A stretch of 64,000 nucleotides of DNA from Streptomyces sp. LUP30. GTDB taxonomy: Bacteria > Actinomycetota > Actinomycetes > Streptomycetales > Streptomycetaceae. A program made the position numbers and the translations under genes. The stretch spans positions 1-64,000 of the forward strand of contig NZ_MJAJ01000011.1 of the NCBI RefSeq assembly GCF_001746365.1, given 5' to 3'. Positions within the stretch are counted from its first letter, which is position 1; every line of letters begins with the position of its first letter. Shown here one piece after another: positions 9,266 through 17,954 of the stretch. Under the pieces are notes generated by a model, which was given only the letters and a program-made list of their open reading frames with translations, ran no database searches and was not told the DNA's origin.

Positions 9266-9278
9266 AACAAGTCTTGTT
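9266..9278. promoter_or_regulatory. 13-bp palindrome, candidate GntR operator
   Basis: AACAAG-t-CTTGTT is a perfect inverted repeat in the AT-rich middle of the divergent region between the GntR gene and the GABA-type permease gene. GntR/FCD proteins typically bind short palindromes of this size, so it is a good candidate operator for one or both transcripts. Confidence 0.5.
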
Positions 9279-9344
9279 CTTTTGGATCGTACTGAACTAA
9301 TTTCCAGACACCCCTGGTCCGCACTCCCCTCCATGGATGTCGAC

Positions 9345-10820
9345 ATGACCACAACCGTCCCCAGAACCCCTCCCTCCGAGCCCGGCAGGTCCAGCGAACC
9401 CGGCGAGTCCGGCGAGTCCGGCGGCCTGCAGGCCGGACTCAAGAACCGTCACCTGTCGATGATCGCGATCGGCGGAGTCATCGGCGCCGGCCTGTTCGTC
9501 GGCTCCGGCTCCGGCATCGCCGCCGCGGGCCCCGGCATCCTCGTCTCCTACGCGCTCGTCGGCGTCCTCGTCGTCCTCGTGATGCGCATGCTCGGCGAGA
9601 TGGCCGCGGCCAACCCGACCTCCGGTTCGTTCTCCGCCTACGCCGACCGCGCGCTCGGCCGCTGGGCGGGCTTCACCATCGGCTGGCTGTACTGGTTCTT
9701 CTGGGTCGTGGTGCTCGCCGTGGAGGCGACCGCCGGGGCCAAGATCCTGGCCGGCTGGATCCCGGCGGTGCCCCAATGGGGCTGGGCCCTGATCGTCATG
9801 ATCGTCCTGACAGCCACCAACCTCGCCTCGGTCAGCTCCTACGGCGAGTTCGAGTTCTGGTTCGCCGGCATCAAGGTCGTCGCCATCGCCGCGTTCATCG
9901 TGCTCGGCGGCCTCGCGATCTTCGGACTGCTCCCCGGCTCCGACCACCCGGCGAGCGGATTCTCCAACCTCACCGCGCACGGCGGCTTCCTGCCGCACGG
10001 CCCCGGCGCCATCCTCACCGGCGTCCTGATGGTCGTCTTCTCCTTCATGGGCAGCGAGATCGTCACCCTCGCGGCAGGCGAGACCGCCGACCCGCGCGCC
10101 GCCGTCACCAAGGCCACCAACAGCGTGATCTGGCGGATCGCGGTGTTCTACCTGGGCTCGATCCTGATCGTGGTGTCGCTGCTGCGCTGGGACGACCCGG
10201 CGATCCTCAAGGACGGCTCGTACGTCGCCGCCCTGAGCTCCATCGGCATCCCGCACGCGGCCCAGATCATGAACACCATCGTGCTGACCTCGGTGCTGTC
10301 CTGCCTCAACTCCGGCCTGTACACGGCCTCGCGCATGGCCTTCTCGCTCGGCCGCCGCAACGACGCCCCGGCCGCCTTCGGGAAGACCAGCGGCCGCGGC
10401 GTCCCGCGCTCGGCCATCCTCGCCTCGGTGGTCTTCGGCTTCGTCGCGGTCGCCTTCAACTACCTCTGGCCCGACACGGTCTTCCAGTTCCTGCTCAACT
10501 CCTCCGGCGCGATCGCCCTGTTCGTGTGGTTGGTGATCTGCTTCTCCCAGCTGCGGATGCGCAGGATCATCGAACGCGAGTCCCCGGAGAAGCTGGTCGT
10601 CCGCATGTGGCTCTACCCCTACCTGACCTGGGCGACCATCGCCCTGATCACCTTCGTCCTGGGCTACATGCTCACCGACACGGCCGACGGCGGCGGCCGC
10701 GACCAGGTGGTCCTGTCCACGGCGGTGGCCATCGCGGTGGTGGTCTTCGCGCTGGTCCGCCAACGCCTCACCGACAGGAACAAGGCACAGGCGACGCCCG
10801 AGCCGGCTCCCCTGTCCTGA
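9345..10820 (+). CDS. GABA/amino acid permease of the APC family
   Basis: About 491 residues. After a Ser/Pro/Glu-rich N-terminal tail of about 40 residues comes the amino acid transporter signature (LKNRHLSMIAIGGVIGAGLFVGSG) and then about 12 helices, including the conserved NPTSGSFSAYADRALGRWAGF. This matches GabP/AnsP-type permeases for GABA, aromatic or other amino acids. Two in-frame ATGs, 9333 and 9345, are possible and neither has a clear ribosome binding site; the later one is used here. The gene is divergent from the GntR regulator and ends at a strong hairpin terminator. Confidence 0.87.
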   Translation: MTTTVPRTPPSEPGRSSEPGESGESGGLQAGLKNRHLSMIAIGGVIGAGLFVGSGSGIAAAGPGILVSYALVGVLVVLVMRMLGEMAAANPTSGSFSAYADRALGRWAGFTIGWLYWFFWVVVLAVEATAGAKILAGWIPAVPQWGWALIVMIVLTATNLASVSSYGEFEFWFAGIKVVAIAAFIVLGGLAIFGLLPGSDHPASGFSNLTAHGGFLPHGPGAILTGVLMVVFSFMGSEIVTLAAGETADPRAAVTKATNSVIWRIAVFYLGSILIVVSLLRWDDPAILKDGSYVAALSSIGIPHAAQIMNTIVLTSVLSCLNSGLYTASRMAFSLGRRNDAPAAFGKTSGRGVPRSAILASVVFGFVAVAFNYLWPDTVFQFLLNSSGAIALFVWLVICFSQLRMRRIIERESPEKLVVRMWLYPYLTWATIALITFVLGYMLTDTADGGGRDQVVLSTAVAIAVVVFALVRQRLTDRNKAQATPEPAPLS

Positions 10821-10835
10821 CGGTCACCGGCGACA

Positions 10836-10877
10836 GCCGGGAGGACCGGCGCCGGCCTCGGCGCCGGTCCTCCCGGC
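10836..10877 (+). terminator. Strong hairpin terminator
   Basis: A perfect 18-bp stem (GCCGGGAGGACCGGCGCC and its complement) with a 6-nt loop begins 15 nt after the permease stop. There is no long T run, as is common in Streptomyces. Confidence 0.8.
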
Positions 10878-11127
10878 ATCCGACCTCCGCCGAGGCGTCT
10901 CCACCTCGAAGAGGACGACGAACAGCCCGGCGTGCCGACCTCGCGCGGCCCGACGGCGAGCCCCCGCAGGAGCCCGAGGGAACGGGATTGACAGCGGGGG
11001 CGCCGGTTCGTGAGGGTGGCCTCCGCGCGAACACGAGGTGGCCTCTCCCGGTCACCGATGCCTAGGTACACCGCGTCCCGGGGCGTGTCGCCGACGACGC
11101 CCCCCGGAACCGGTTGGAGCCTGACGC
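10878..11127 (+). promoter_or_regulatory. Promoter region of the P450 gene
   Basis: No gene is seen here. A -35 TTGACA (10988-10993) followed after 18 nt by GAGGGT (11012-11017) is the best promoter candidate and would leave a leader of about 100 nt. The remainder shows no clear repeat or structure. Confidence 0.4.
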
Positions 11128-12306
11128 ATGGACGACCCGACCCAGGACCCTCGCTTCCTGCGCGACCCCTATCCCACCTACGCGGCCATGCGCTCCGCGT
11201 GCCCCGTGCAGGCCGTTCCCACCGGCTCGGGCGGACACGGCAGCTACCTGATCACCGGATACGCGGAGGCCCGGCAAGCCCTCAGCGACCCCCGGCTCTC
11301 GAAGAACACGGCCGCCTTCTTCGCCGACAAGGAGTCGCGGCGCCGCCTGCACCCCGCCGTCGCGCACACCATGCTGGCGAGCGATCCGCCCCGGCACACC
11401 CGCCTGCGCAAGCTCGTGACCAACGCCTTCACGACGGGCGCCGTCGCCGGGTTGCGACCGTTCATCGCCCGGGTGACCGACACGCTGCTGGACGAGTGGC
11501 CCGTCGACGAGCAGGTCGACTTCGTCGCCGGCCTGGCGGTGCCCCTCCCGATCATCGTGATCTGCGAACTGCTGGGGGTCCCTGAGGTCGACCGGTCCGA
11601 GGTGCGGCGCTGGTCCGCCGAGTTGTTCAGCGCCGGGAAGCCCGACGTGATCGACACCGCCTCGCACGCCTTGGCCGACTACATGACCGACCTCATCACC
11701 GCCAAACGTCTGCGGCCCGGAAACTCGCTCCTCGACCGCCTCATCGCAGCGCGCGACGGCAACGACCACCTCAGCGAGGAGGAACTGGTCTCCCTGGCCG
11801 TGCTGCTGCTCGTCGCCGGACACGAGACCACGACCAACTTCCTCGGCAACGCCGCCCTGGCGCTCCTCCGGCATCCGGCCGAGCTGGAGCGTCTGCGCAA
11901 CAACCCGGAGGACATCCCTTCCTCACTGGACGAGTTGCTTCGCTTCGACTCGCCCGTCAGCACGGCAACCTTTCGCTTCACCACGGAAGCCGTCACGCTC
12001 GGGGGCACCGACCTCCCCGCCGGCGCCCCTGTGCTGGTCGCTCTTGGAGCCGCCAATCGAGACCCGAAGCGATTCCCCTCACCGGACCGGCTCGACCTGG
12101 ACCGCGAAGCCGCCGGCCACCTCGGCTTCGGCCACGGCATCCACCGCTGCGTCGGCGCTCCCCTCGCCAAGACGGAGGCGGGCATCGCCCTGACCGCAGT
12201 CCTGTCCCGCTTCCCCGGGATCCGGCTCGCCGTATCGCCCGATCAACTCGAATGGCGCCGCACCCGCCTGATGCGCGGCCTGGCCGCACTGCCCGTACTG
12301 ATCTAG
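11128..12306 (+). CDS. Cytochrome P450
   Basis: 392 residues, a normal length for a bacterial class I P450. The I-helix motif AGHETTTNF (oxygen activation), the K-helix ExxR region (DELLRFD) and the heme-binding loop FGHGIHRCVGAPLAK with the axial Cys are all present. It resembles the CYP105/CYP107-type enzymes that hydroxylate secondary metabolites or xenobiotics. No ferredoxin or reductase gene is adjacent, so electrons must come from elsewhere. It is monocistronic and ends before the bidirectional terminator shared with rnpB. Confidence 0.92.
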   Translation: MDDPTQDPRFLRDPYPTYAAMRSACPVQAVPTGSGGHGSYLITGYAEARQALSDPRLSKNTAAFFADKESRRRLHPAVAHTMLASDPPRHTRLRKLVTNAFTTGAVAGLRPFIARVTDTLLDEWPVDEQVDFVAGLAVPLPIIVICELLGVPEVDRSEVRRWSAELFSAGKPDVIDTASHALADYMTDLITAKRLRPGNSLLDRLIAARDGNDHLSEEELVSLAVLLLVAGHETTTNFLGNAALALLRHPAELERLRNNPEDIPSSLDELLRFDSPVSTATFRFTTEAVTLGGTDLPAGAPVLVALGAANRDPKRFPSPDRLDLDREAAGHLGFGHGIHRCVGAPLAKTEAGIALTAVLSRFPGIRLAVSPDQLEWRRTRLMRGLAALPVLI

Positions 12307-12374
12307 TCAACTCTGTCCGAGGGACGCCCGAGGAGCATCTCGCCGCCTGCCGCGGCAGGCCCCCGGTGGACCGG

Positions 12375-12406
12375 AAAGGGCCTCCGACGCAGGTCGGAGG
12401 CCCTTT
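12375..12406. terminator. Bidirectional terminator between the P450 gene and rnpB
   Basis: A perfect 14-bp inverted repeat, AAAGGGCCTCCGAC-gcag-GTCGGAGGCCCTTT, with A/T tracts at its base on both sides. It lies 22 nt beyond the 3' end of rnpB on the minus strand and 68 nt beyond the P450 stop on the plus strand, so it can serve both convergent transcripts. Confidence 0.85.
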
Positions 12407-12427
12407 GCAGGCAAAGCCGCAGGTGGC

Positions 12428-12839
12428 GGCAGACGAGTCGGGCTGTACGCCGGGTTCTGTCGCCCGGCTGCCTCGCGGCGGCCGGGGAGACGGCCATCCA
12501 TCTAGGGCCGGCGTTGCCGCCGGCCTCGTGCGGTCTACCCGCGGACTCGGGCGGGCAGCCCTCGAACGTCCGCGCAGAGCACGTTTTACCGTGCTCCTTT
12601 TGACCTTGCTCCGGGTGGGGTTTACCTAGCTGCCCAGGTCGCCCTGGGCACTGGTGGTCTCTTACACCACCGTTTCACCCTTACCGGGGGCCGGAGCCCT
12701 CGGCGGTCTGTTTTCTGTGGCACTGTCCCGCGGGTCACCCCGGGTGGCCGTTAGCCATCACCCTGCCCTGTGGAGCCCGGACGTTCCTCGGGAAGTCCCG
12801 TGAGGGACTCCACGCGGCCGTCCGCCCGGCTCGTCTGCC
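12428..12839 (-). ncRNA. rnpB: RNase P RNA, bacterial type A
   Basis: The minus strand carries the conserved RNase P RNA blocks in order: GAGGAACGTCCGGGCTCC near the 5' end, GGTGATGGCTAACGGCC, GGGACAGTGCCACAGAAA, AAGGGTGAAACGGTGG, then GCACGAGGCCGGCGG, CCCTAGATGGATGG and ACAGAACCCGGCGTACAG towards the 3' end. The terminal helix P1 forms between GGCAGACGAG at the 5' end and CTCGTCTGCC at the 3' end, which fixes both ends to within a few bases. The RNA is the catalytic subunit that removes tRNA 5' leaders. Its first 89 nt overlap the 3' end of the EamA gene on the same strand. A hairpin terminator follows. Confidence 0.95.
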
Positions 12840-13737
12840 GTGTCGACCATGTTACCGGGCGGGAGTCGCGCTTCGGTCCCGCCGCCGTCGCGAGGACCGA
12901 GCCCGCGAGGATCAGGGTGAAGGCGGCCACGATCGTCGCCGTCAGGGGCTCGTCCAGGAACAGGGCGCCCGCTGCGACCGCCACGGCCGGGTTGACGTAG
13001 GTGATGACCGTGGCGCGGGTCGGGCCGGCCTCCTTGATCAGCTCCATGAAGGCGACGAAGGCGACTGCCGTGCAGATGACGCCCAGTCCCGCGAGGGCCA
13101 GCAGGACGGTGGCGGCGGGGATCGCCGCGGGGCGGGTGGCGACGGCGGCCGGTGCGTAGACCAGAGCCGCCAGTGCCAGACAGGGGGTCGTCAGGTGGAG
13201 GGAGGGGACGTTCTTGAGGTGGCGGGCGGCTATCAGGGGCGCGGTCGCGTAGCCGACGACCGTCAGCAGGACCTCGGCCAGGGAACGGGCGTCGCCGCCG
13301 GTGAGATGCGGGACGGTGAGAACCGCGACGCCGGTCAGGCCCAGAGCGAGGCCCGCGACCCGGCGGGCGCCCAGCCGCTCCGTGTCGCCGAAGAACCGGG
13401 CCAGCGCGACTCCCACGATGGGGACGCCCGCGATCAGCAGCCCGGCGGTGGAGCTCGACAGGTGCCGTTCCGCGTCGGTGAGGGTGAACCAGGGACCGAT
13501 GATCTCGATGACCGCGAAGGCCAGCATGGGCTTCCAGTGCGTCCTCACGGTGGTGGTCAGGCCGCGTTGGCGCAGGGCGAAGGGGAGCAGCAGGGCCGCG
13601 CCCAGGGAGCACCGGGTGAAGACGACCACGGACGGGGAGAGGCCGTCCTGGCCGTCCACCGCCACTTTGATCAGGAGGTAGGGGATCCCCCACACCACTC
13701 CCATCAGGGAGAACAGGAACCAGCCGCGAGCAGTCAT
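12751..13737 (-). CDS. EamA/DMT family transporter
   Basis: 328 residues. Ten hydrophobic segments in two five-helix halves (first LFSLMGVVWGIPYLLIKVA, last TIVAAFTLILAGSVLATAA) define the drug/metabolite transporter superfamily, whose members export amino acids, metabolites or drugs. The last 45 residues are a polar tail. The final 29 codons and the stop lie within the 5' part of rnpB; the stop TAA is inside the conserved RNase P segment GGCTAACGG. An AraC-family regulator lies 24 nt upstream on the same strand and probably controls it. The polar tail is dictated partly by the RNA sequence and is unlikely to be functionally important. Confidence 0.85.
   Translation of the reverse strand: MTARGWFLFSLMGVVWGIPYLLIKVAVDGQDGLSPSVVVFTRCSLGAALLLPFALRQRGLTTTVRTHWKPMLAFAVIEIIGPWFTLTDAERHLSSSTAGLLIAGVPIVGVALARFFGDTERLGARRVAGLALGLTGVAVLTVPHLTGGDARSLAEVLLTVVGYATAPLIAARHLKNVPSLHLTTPCLALAALVYAPAAVATRPAAIPAATVLLALAGLGVICTAVAFVAFMELIKEAGPTRATVITYVNPAVAVAAGALFLDEPLTATIVAAFTLILAGSVLATAAGPKRDSRPVTWSTRQTSRADGRVESLTGLPEERPGSTGQGDG
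12849..12854 (-). promoter_or_regulatory. Putative -10 box of rnpB
   Basis: TAACAT on the minus strand ends about 9 nt before the deduced 5' end of rnpB and lies inside the EamA coding sequence. No clear -35 is seen 17-18 nt further upstream. Confidence 0.4.
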
Positions 13738-13761
13738 GGGAGGAGTCTCGGCCGGTTCCGG

Positions 13762-14583
13762 TCAGGTGTCTTGAACGCTGTTGCGGTATGCCGCCGGGGT
13801 CACGCCCAGGACGCGGCGGAACCAGCGGGTGAGGTGGGCCTGGTCCGCGAAGCCGACCCGGGAGGCGACTTCGGCGGGACGCAGACCGCACTCCAGGAGC
13901 GCCCTGGCCCGGGTCACCCGGTACTGGGCGAGCCAGGCGTACGGCGGGATCCCGGTCGTCGTGCGGAAGGCGCGCAGGAGTTGGTAGCGGGACAGGCCCA
14001 GCTCGGCGGCGAGGTCGGCCAGCGAGGGCGGGGCGAGCAGTTCGTCGGCCAGGCGGGTGCGGACGGCGTGGGTGATGTGCTCGGCGCCGGGGATCGTGTC
14101 GCACACCGGGCGGGCCGTGGAGTGGCGTCGGGCCAGGGCCGTCAGGAGCCAGGGCAGCCGCGACTCGGCCTCGAGCGGGTCGGGGCGGACGGTCAGTTCC
14201 GTGTGGGCGCGGCGCAGGGCGGCGGCGAGCTCGGGGTCGTCCAGGAGGGGCTCCCGGAAGTGCGGTATGCCGCCGACAGTGCCCTCGGTGAGCAGGCGGG
14301 GGGCCGCGTACAGGGCGCGGTAGGCGTAGCCGCCGCTGTCGTCGCCCGGGCCGCCGGTGTGGGTCTCGCCGGGGTCGAGGACGACGATGGAGCCGGGACC
14401 GGTGCGGATGTGGCCGCCGCGGTAGGCGATGATCTCCGCCCCGTCCACGCACACTCCGACGGTGAACTCCTCGTGCGTGTGCGGTGCGTAGACGTGCCGC
14501 TGGAAGCGGGCGGTGAGCAGGTCGAGCGGCGGCCCGCAGCGGCCGAGTCTGGCTCTGGTCCACAACGCCTGTTCACGGCTCAT
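13762..14583 (-). CDS. AraC-family transcriptional regulator
   Basis: 273 residues from ATG 14583. The N-terminal half is a cupin-like sensor domain (HTHEEFTVGVCVDG, VVLDPGETHTG). The C-terminal 100 residues carry the two helix-turn-helix motifs of AraC proteins (LADLAAELGLSRYQLLRAFR and EVASRVGFADQAHLTRWFRR). It lies 24 nt upstream of the EamA transporter gene on the same strand, which is the common arrangement of LysE/EamA exporters with their AraC activator. The effector is not evident. Confidence 0.9.
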   Translation of the reverse strand: MSREQALWTRARLGRCGPPLDLLTARFQRHVYAPHTHEEFTVGVCVDGAEIIAYRGGHIRTGPGSIVVLDPGETHTGGPGDDSGGYAYRALYAAPRLLTEGTVGGIPHFREPLLDDPELAAALRRAHTELTVRPDPLEAESRLPWLLTALARRHSTARPVCDTIPGAEHITHAVRTRLADELLAPPSLADLAAELGLSRYQLLRAFRTTTGIPPYAWLAQYRVTRARALLECGLRPAEVASRVGFADQAHLTRWFRRVLGVTPAAYRNSVQDT

Positions 14584-14603
14584 GCGCCACCCCCGGTCGT
14601 CCT

Positions 14604-15320
14604 CTACGCGTGTTCTGTGGGTGCAACGCGTTCGGAGGCCGGTTCCATGCCGGGTCGGGGCGCCGGTCGGCCCGGTGCGGCGTCGGCCGGGGGACGCCCG
14701 AACACCTCCTCCAGCGCGTCGAAGGCTGCCGCCATCCGCGCCCTGTGACCTTCGGCCACGTCGGCCGCGGCCTCCCCCTCGAGCAGACGGCGGGCGGACG
14801 CGACGAAGACCGAGCGGTACGCGGCAACGGCCAGGGCGGCGGCCAGGCGGGGGTCGGGGAGCTCCGGGGCCGTCTCCGTGAAGGCGTCGGCGAGGGCCTC
14901 CTCCACTTCCTCGACCCCTTCGCGGGCGCGGGCCCGCAGCGCGGGCGAGTCGAGGACGATCCGCCAGAAGTAGCGGAAGTCGTCGGCGATGCCGCCCAGC
15001 GGGTGGCCCTGGTCGAGGAGTCGCAGCGCGAGGGCCCGCAGGGCCGCGATCGGGCTCTCGCCGGGGTCGCGGCGCCGTACCGCCTCCGTGAACATCTCGA
15101 CGGCCTGGGGGATGCGGTCGAGGAAGAGGTCTTCTTTGCGCGGGAAGTAGTTGAAGACGGTCATGGTGGAGACCTCCGCCGCCCGGGCGACCTCCGCGAC
15201 CGTCACCTCGTCGAAGCCGTGCGCCACGAACAGGCCGGTCGCCACGTCCGAGATCCGCTGCCGTGTGGCCTGCTTCTTCCGCTCCCGAAGGGAGGGTTCC
15301 GCTTCCCTTTGCTCCACCAT
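14604..15320 (-). CDS. TetR-family transcriptional regulator
   Basis: 238 residues. The N-terminal helix-turn-helix is canonical (RQRISDVATGLFVAHGFDEV, then VAEVARAAEVSTMTVFNYFPRKEDLF). The ligand domain is acidic and shows no recognisable subfamily. It is divergent from a FAD-dependent monooxygenase with only 49 nt between the start codons, the usual arrangement for a repressor that is induced by the enzyme's substrate. Confidence 0.9.
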   Translation of the reverse strand: MVEQREAEPSLRERKKQATRQRISDVATGLFVAHGFDEVTVAEVARAAEVSTMTVFNYFPRKEDLFLDRIPQAVEMFTEAVRRRDPGESPIAALRALALRLLDQGHPLGGIADDFRYFWRIVLDSPALRARAREGVEEVEEALADAFTETAPELPDPRLAAALAVAAYRSVFVASARRLLEGEAAADVAEGHRARMAAAFDALEEVFGRPPADAAPGRPAPRPGMEPASERVAPTEHA

Positions 15321-15327
15321 GAGGAAA

Positions 15328-15363
15328 AACTATAGCTGCCACAATTTTTTAGTGACTACAGTT
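15328..15363. promoter_or_regulatory. Candidate TetR operator: inverted half-sites
   Basis: AACTATAG (15328-15335) and CTACAGTT (15356-15363) are inverted copies with one mismatch, separated by 20 AT-rich nt. They fill the 49-nt gap between the divergent TetR and monooxygenase genes and would cover both promoters. Confidence 0.45.
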
Positions 15364-15369
15364 AAGTGC

Positions 15370-17013
15370 ATGACGGACACGGAGTACGACGTGGTGGTGG
15401 CCGGCGCCGGACCGGTCGGGCTGATGCTGGCGTGCGAGCTGGCCCTCGGCGGGGCCCGGACGCTGGTCGTCGAGCGGCTGACCGAGGTGGACGAGACGGT
15501 CAAGGCGGGCGCGATCAACGTCCCCACCGCGGTCGCCCTCTACCGACGCGGGCTGCTCCCGGCCCTCACGCGGGTACAGGAAGCGGCGATGAAGCGGTTC
15601 GCGGAGTTCCGGCGGGCGCAGGCCGGGGCGACGGGAGCGGGGCCAGGGGCCGAGGGGGCGGCTCCGGCCGGGGCGGGGGCGGGGGTGGCTGAAGCGCCTG
15701 CTCCCGCTGCCGCTCCCGCTCCCGCTCCCGCTCCCCGGATCGTGCCGCCGCCGCGGTTCGCCGGCCACTTCGCCGGGATCATGCTCCACGCGGACCGGTT
15801 GGACGACTCGGACCCGGCCTTCGCGGCCCTCGGCCCTGTCGACGGCGTCGGCCTGATCCCGCAGGCCGCCCTGGAGCGGCTGCTCGGCGAGCGGGCCCGG
15901 GAGCTGGGCGTGGAGGTGCGCCGGGGGGTCGAGCTGACCGGCTTCGAGGCCGACGACGACGGCGTCACCGTACGTCTCGCGCCCGGGCCGGAGGTGCGCG
16001 CGGGCTGGCTCGTCGGATGCGACGGCGGTCGCAGCACCGTACGCAAGCTCGCCGGGTTCGACTTCCCCGGCACTCCCCCGGAGATCACCGGCTACCAGGC
16101 GCTCGCCGACCTGACCGGCACCGAGGTGCTGCCGAGCGGCTGGCAGACGACCGCCGTCGGGACGTACGCGCACGGTCCGATGCCCGGCCGGATCCTCACC
16201 GTGGAGTTCGACGGGCCGCCCGCCGACCGCGAGTCGCCCGTCACCGCGGCGGAGTTGCAGGCCAGCGTGCGCCGGGTGACCGGCGTGGACGTGACGGTGG
16301 ACAAGGTGCACTCACTGACCCGGTTCACCGACAACTGCCGTCAGGCGAGCACCTATCGCGCGGGCCGCGTGCTGCTCGCCGGCGACGCGGCGCACGTGCA
16401 CTCGCCGTTCGGCGGACAGGGACTGAACCTCGGCATCGGGGACGCCGTGAACCTCGGCTGGAAGCTCGCGGCGACGGTGCGCGGCCAGGCTCCCCGGGGG
16501 CTGCTCGACTCCTACACCCGCGAACGGCATCCCGTCGGCGCCTGGGTGCTGGAGTGGACGCGGGCCCAGATCGCGTTGATGCGCCCCGAGTCGCACGCGC
16601 GCGCCCTGCGCGAGGTGGTGACCGCCATGACGGAGACGGTCGACGGCACGACCTACCTGGTCAAGCAGATCTCCGGCGTCTGGCAGCGCTACGACCTGCC
16701 CGGCGACCACCCGCTCGTCGGCCGCAGCGCCCCCGACCTGAAGTTCTCCGACGGCACCCGGCTCGCCGACCGTCTGCACGAGGGACGAGCCCTGCTGCTC
16801 GACCTGGCCGACGACCCCAAGCTGCGCGCCCGCACGGAGGGGTACGACGACCGGGTGGACGTCCACACGCCGACCGCCTGCGACCACGCCGGTCTCACGG
16901 CGCTGCTCGTGCGGCCGGACGGATTCGTCGCCTGGGCCGCGGACACGGAGCACGTCCCGCAGGACACCCTGGAGGCGGCCCTGGAGCGGTGGTTCGGCCC
17001 GCCCGCCGCCTGA
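15370..17013 (+). CDS. FAD-dependent aromatic monooxygenase
   Basis: 547 residues. The N-terminal FAD site is VVVAGAGPVGLMLACELAL; the DG motif is GCDGGRSTVRKLAG; the second FAD site is LLAGDAAHVHSPFGGQGLN, followed by GDAVNLGWKLA. This is the class A flavin hydroxylase pattern (PheA/TetX/RdmE type), which uses NAD(P)H to hydroxylate phenolic or polyketide substrates. An Ala/Pro-rich insertion (about residues 100-140) is encoded by a CCCGCT-type repeat and is unusual for the family. The C-terminal thioredoxin-like domain is present. ATG 15370 is used. The divergent TetR gene probably represses it. Confidence 0.9.
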   Translation: MTDTEYDVVVAGAGPVGLMLACELALGGARTLVVERLTEVDETVKAGAINVPTAVALYRRGLLPALTRVQEAAMKRFAEFRRAQAGATGAGPGAEGAAPAGAGAGVAEAPAPAAAPAPAPAPRIVPPPRFAGHFAGIMLHADRLDDSDPAFAALGPVDGVGLIPQAALERLLGERARELGVEVRRGVELTGFEADDDGVTVRLAPGPEVRAGWLVGCDGGRSTVRKLAGFDFPGTPPEITGYQALADLTGTEVLPSGWQTTAVGTYAHGPMPGRILTVEFDGPPADRESPVTAAELQASVRRVTGVDVTVDKVHSLTRFTDNCRQASTYRAGRVLLAGDAAHVHSPFGGQGLNLGIGDAVNLGWKLAATVRGQAPRGLLDSYTRERHPVGAWVLEWTRAQIALMRPESHARALREVVTAMTETVDGTTYLVKQISGVWQRYDLPGDHPLVGRSAPDLKFSDGTRLADRLHEGRALLLDLADDPKLRARTEGYDDRVDVHTPTACDHAGLTALLVRPDGFVAWAADTEHVPQDTLEAALERWFGPPAA

Positions 17014-17098
17014 CCGTCCGGCTCAGGCAGGCGGAACGGGGGCCTCCGGCGGCACGCCGTACGCTGTGGCTGCTGAGCTCGATGTGAGGAGATGTCCC

Positions 17099-17881
17099 GT
17101 GCTGGTCCTGCTGCCGCCCTCCGAAGGCAAGGCGTCCTCCGGACGCGGCGCCCCGCTCAAGCCGGAGGCCCTCTCCCTGCCGGGGCTCGGCGCCGCCCGC
17201 GAGGCGGTTCTCGAAGAGCTGGTCGAGCTGTGCGCGGCCGACGAGGACAAGGCGCGCGAGGTGCTGGGGCTGAGCGAGGGACTGCGCGGCGAGGTCGCGA
17301 AGAACACGGAGCTGCGCACGGCGGGCGCGCGCCCGGCCGGGGAGATCTACACGGGCGTCCTGTACGACGCCCTCGGCCTGGCCTCCCTGGACGCGGCGGC
17401 GAAGCGGCGCGCGGCCAGGTCGCTGCTCGTCTTCTCGGGGCTGTGGGGCGCGGTGCGGGTGACGGACCGGATCCCTTCCTACCGGTGCTCCATGGGCGTG
17501 AGGCTGCCGGGCCTCGGGGCGCTGGGCGCGCACTGGCGTGCGCCGATGGCGTCCGTGCTGCCCGAAGTCGCCGGGGGCGGACTGGTGCTGGATCTGCGGT
17601 CGGCGGCGTATGCGGCGGCTTGGAAGCCGAAGGGCGAGGTCGCGGCGCGGACGGCCGGGGTGCGGGTGCTGCACGCGCCGACCCGCAAGGTCGTCAGCCA
17701 CTTCAACAAGGCCACGAAGGGGCGGATCGTGCGCAGCCTGCTGACGGCGGGAATCGCGCCCAAGGGCCCGGCGGAGCTGGTGGAGGCGCTGCGGGATCTC
17801 GGCTACACGGTCGAGGAGCACGCGCCGGCCCGGGCAGGAACCGCGTGGGCACTGGACGTGCTGGTGGACGAGGTCCACTGA
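17099..17881 (+). CDS. yaaA: YaaA family peroxide-stress protein
   Basis: 260 residues from GTG 17099, which has a good GAGGAG ribosome binding site seven bases upstream. The family signature LVLLPPSEGK is at the extreme N-terminus, and the C-terminal segment VSHFNKATKGRIVRSLL matches the conserved YaaA region. In Escherichia coli YaaA limits intracellular iron and DNA damage during hydrogen peroxide stress by an uncertain mechanism; that role is carried over by homology only. The gene is alone, followed by a repetitive non-coding stretch. Confidence 0.88.
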   Translation: MLVLLPPSEGKASSGRGAPLKPEALSLPGLGAAREAVLEELVELCAADEDKAREVLGLSEGLRGEVAKNTELRTAGARPAGEIYTGVLYDALGLASLDAAAKRRAARSLLVFSGLWGAVRVTDRIPSYRCSMGVRLPGLGALGAHWRAPMASVLPEVAGGGLVLDLRSAAYAAAWKPKGEVAARTAGVRVLHAPTRKVVSHFNKATKGRIVRSLLTAGIAPKGPAELVEALRDLGYTVEEHAPARAGTAWALDVLVDEVH

Positions 17882-17954
17882 AGCTCGGCAGGACCCCACA
17901 CACACCGGTCGGACTGCTTCGGATCCGGCTCCGGCCCGCTCCCCGTTCCCTCCC

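Noticed and set aside
9257..9279. A longer GAACA-TGTTC inverted repeat around the GntR palindrome.
   Set aside because: Its arms are too far apart and asymmetrical to the perfect 13-bp palindrome, so it probably reflects AT-rich composition.
12420..12750. Open frames of 64-125 residues through the rnpB region.
   Set aside because: The sequence matches RNase P RNA throughout; the frames are accidental.
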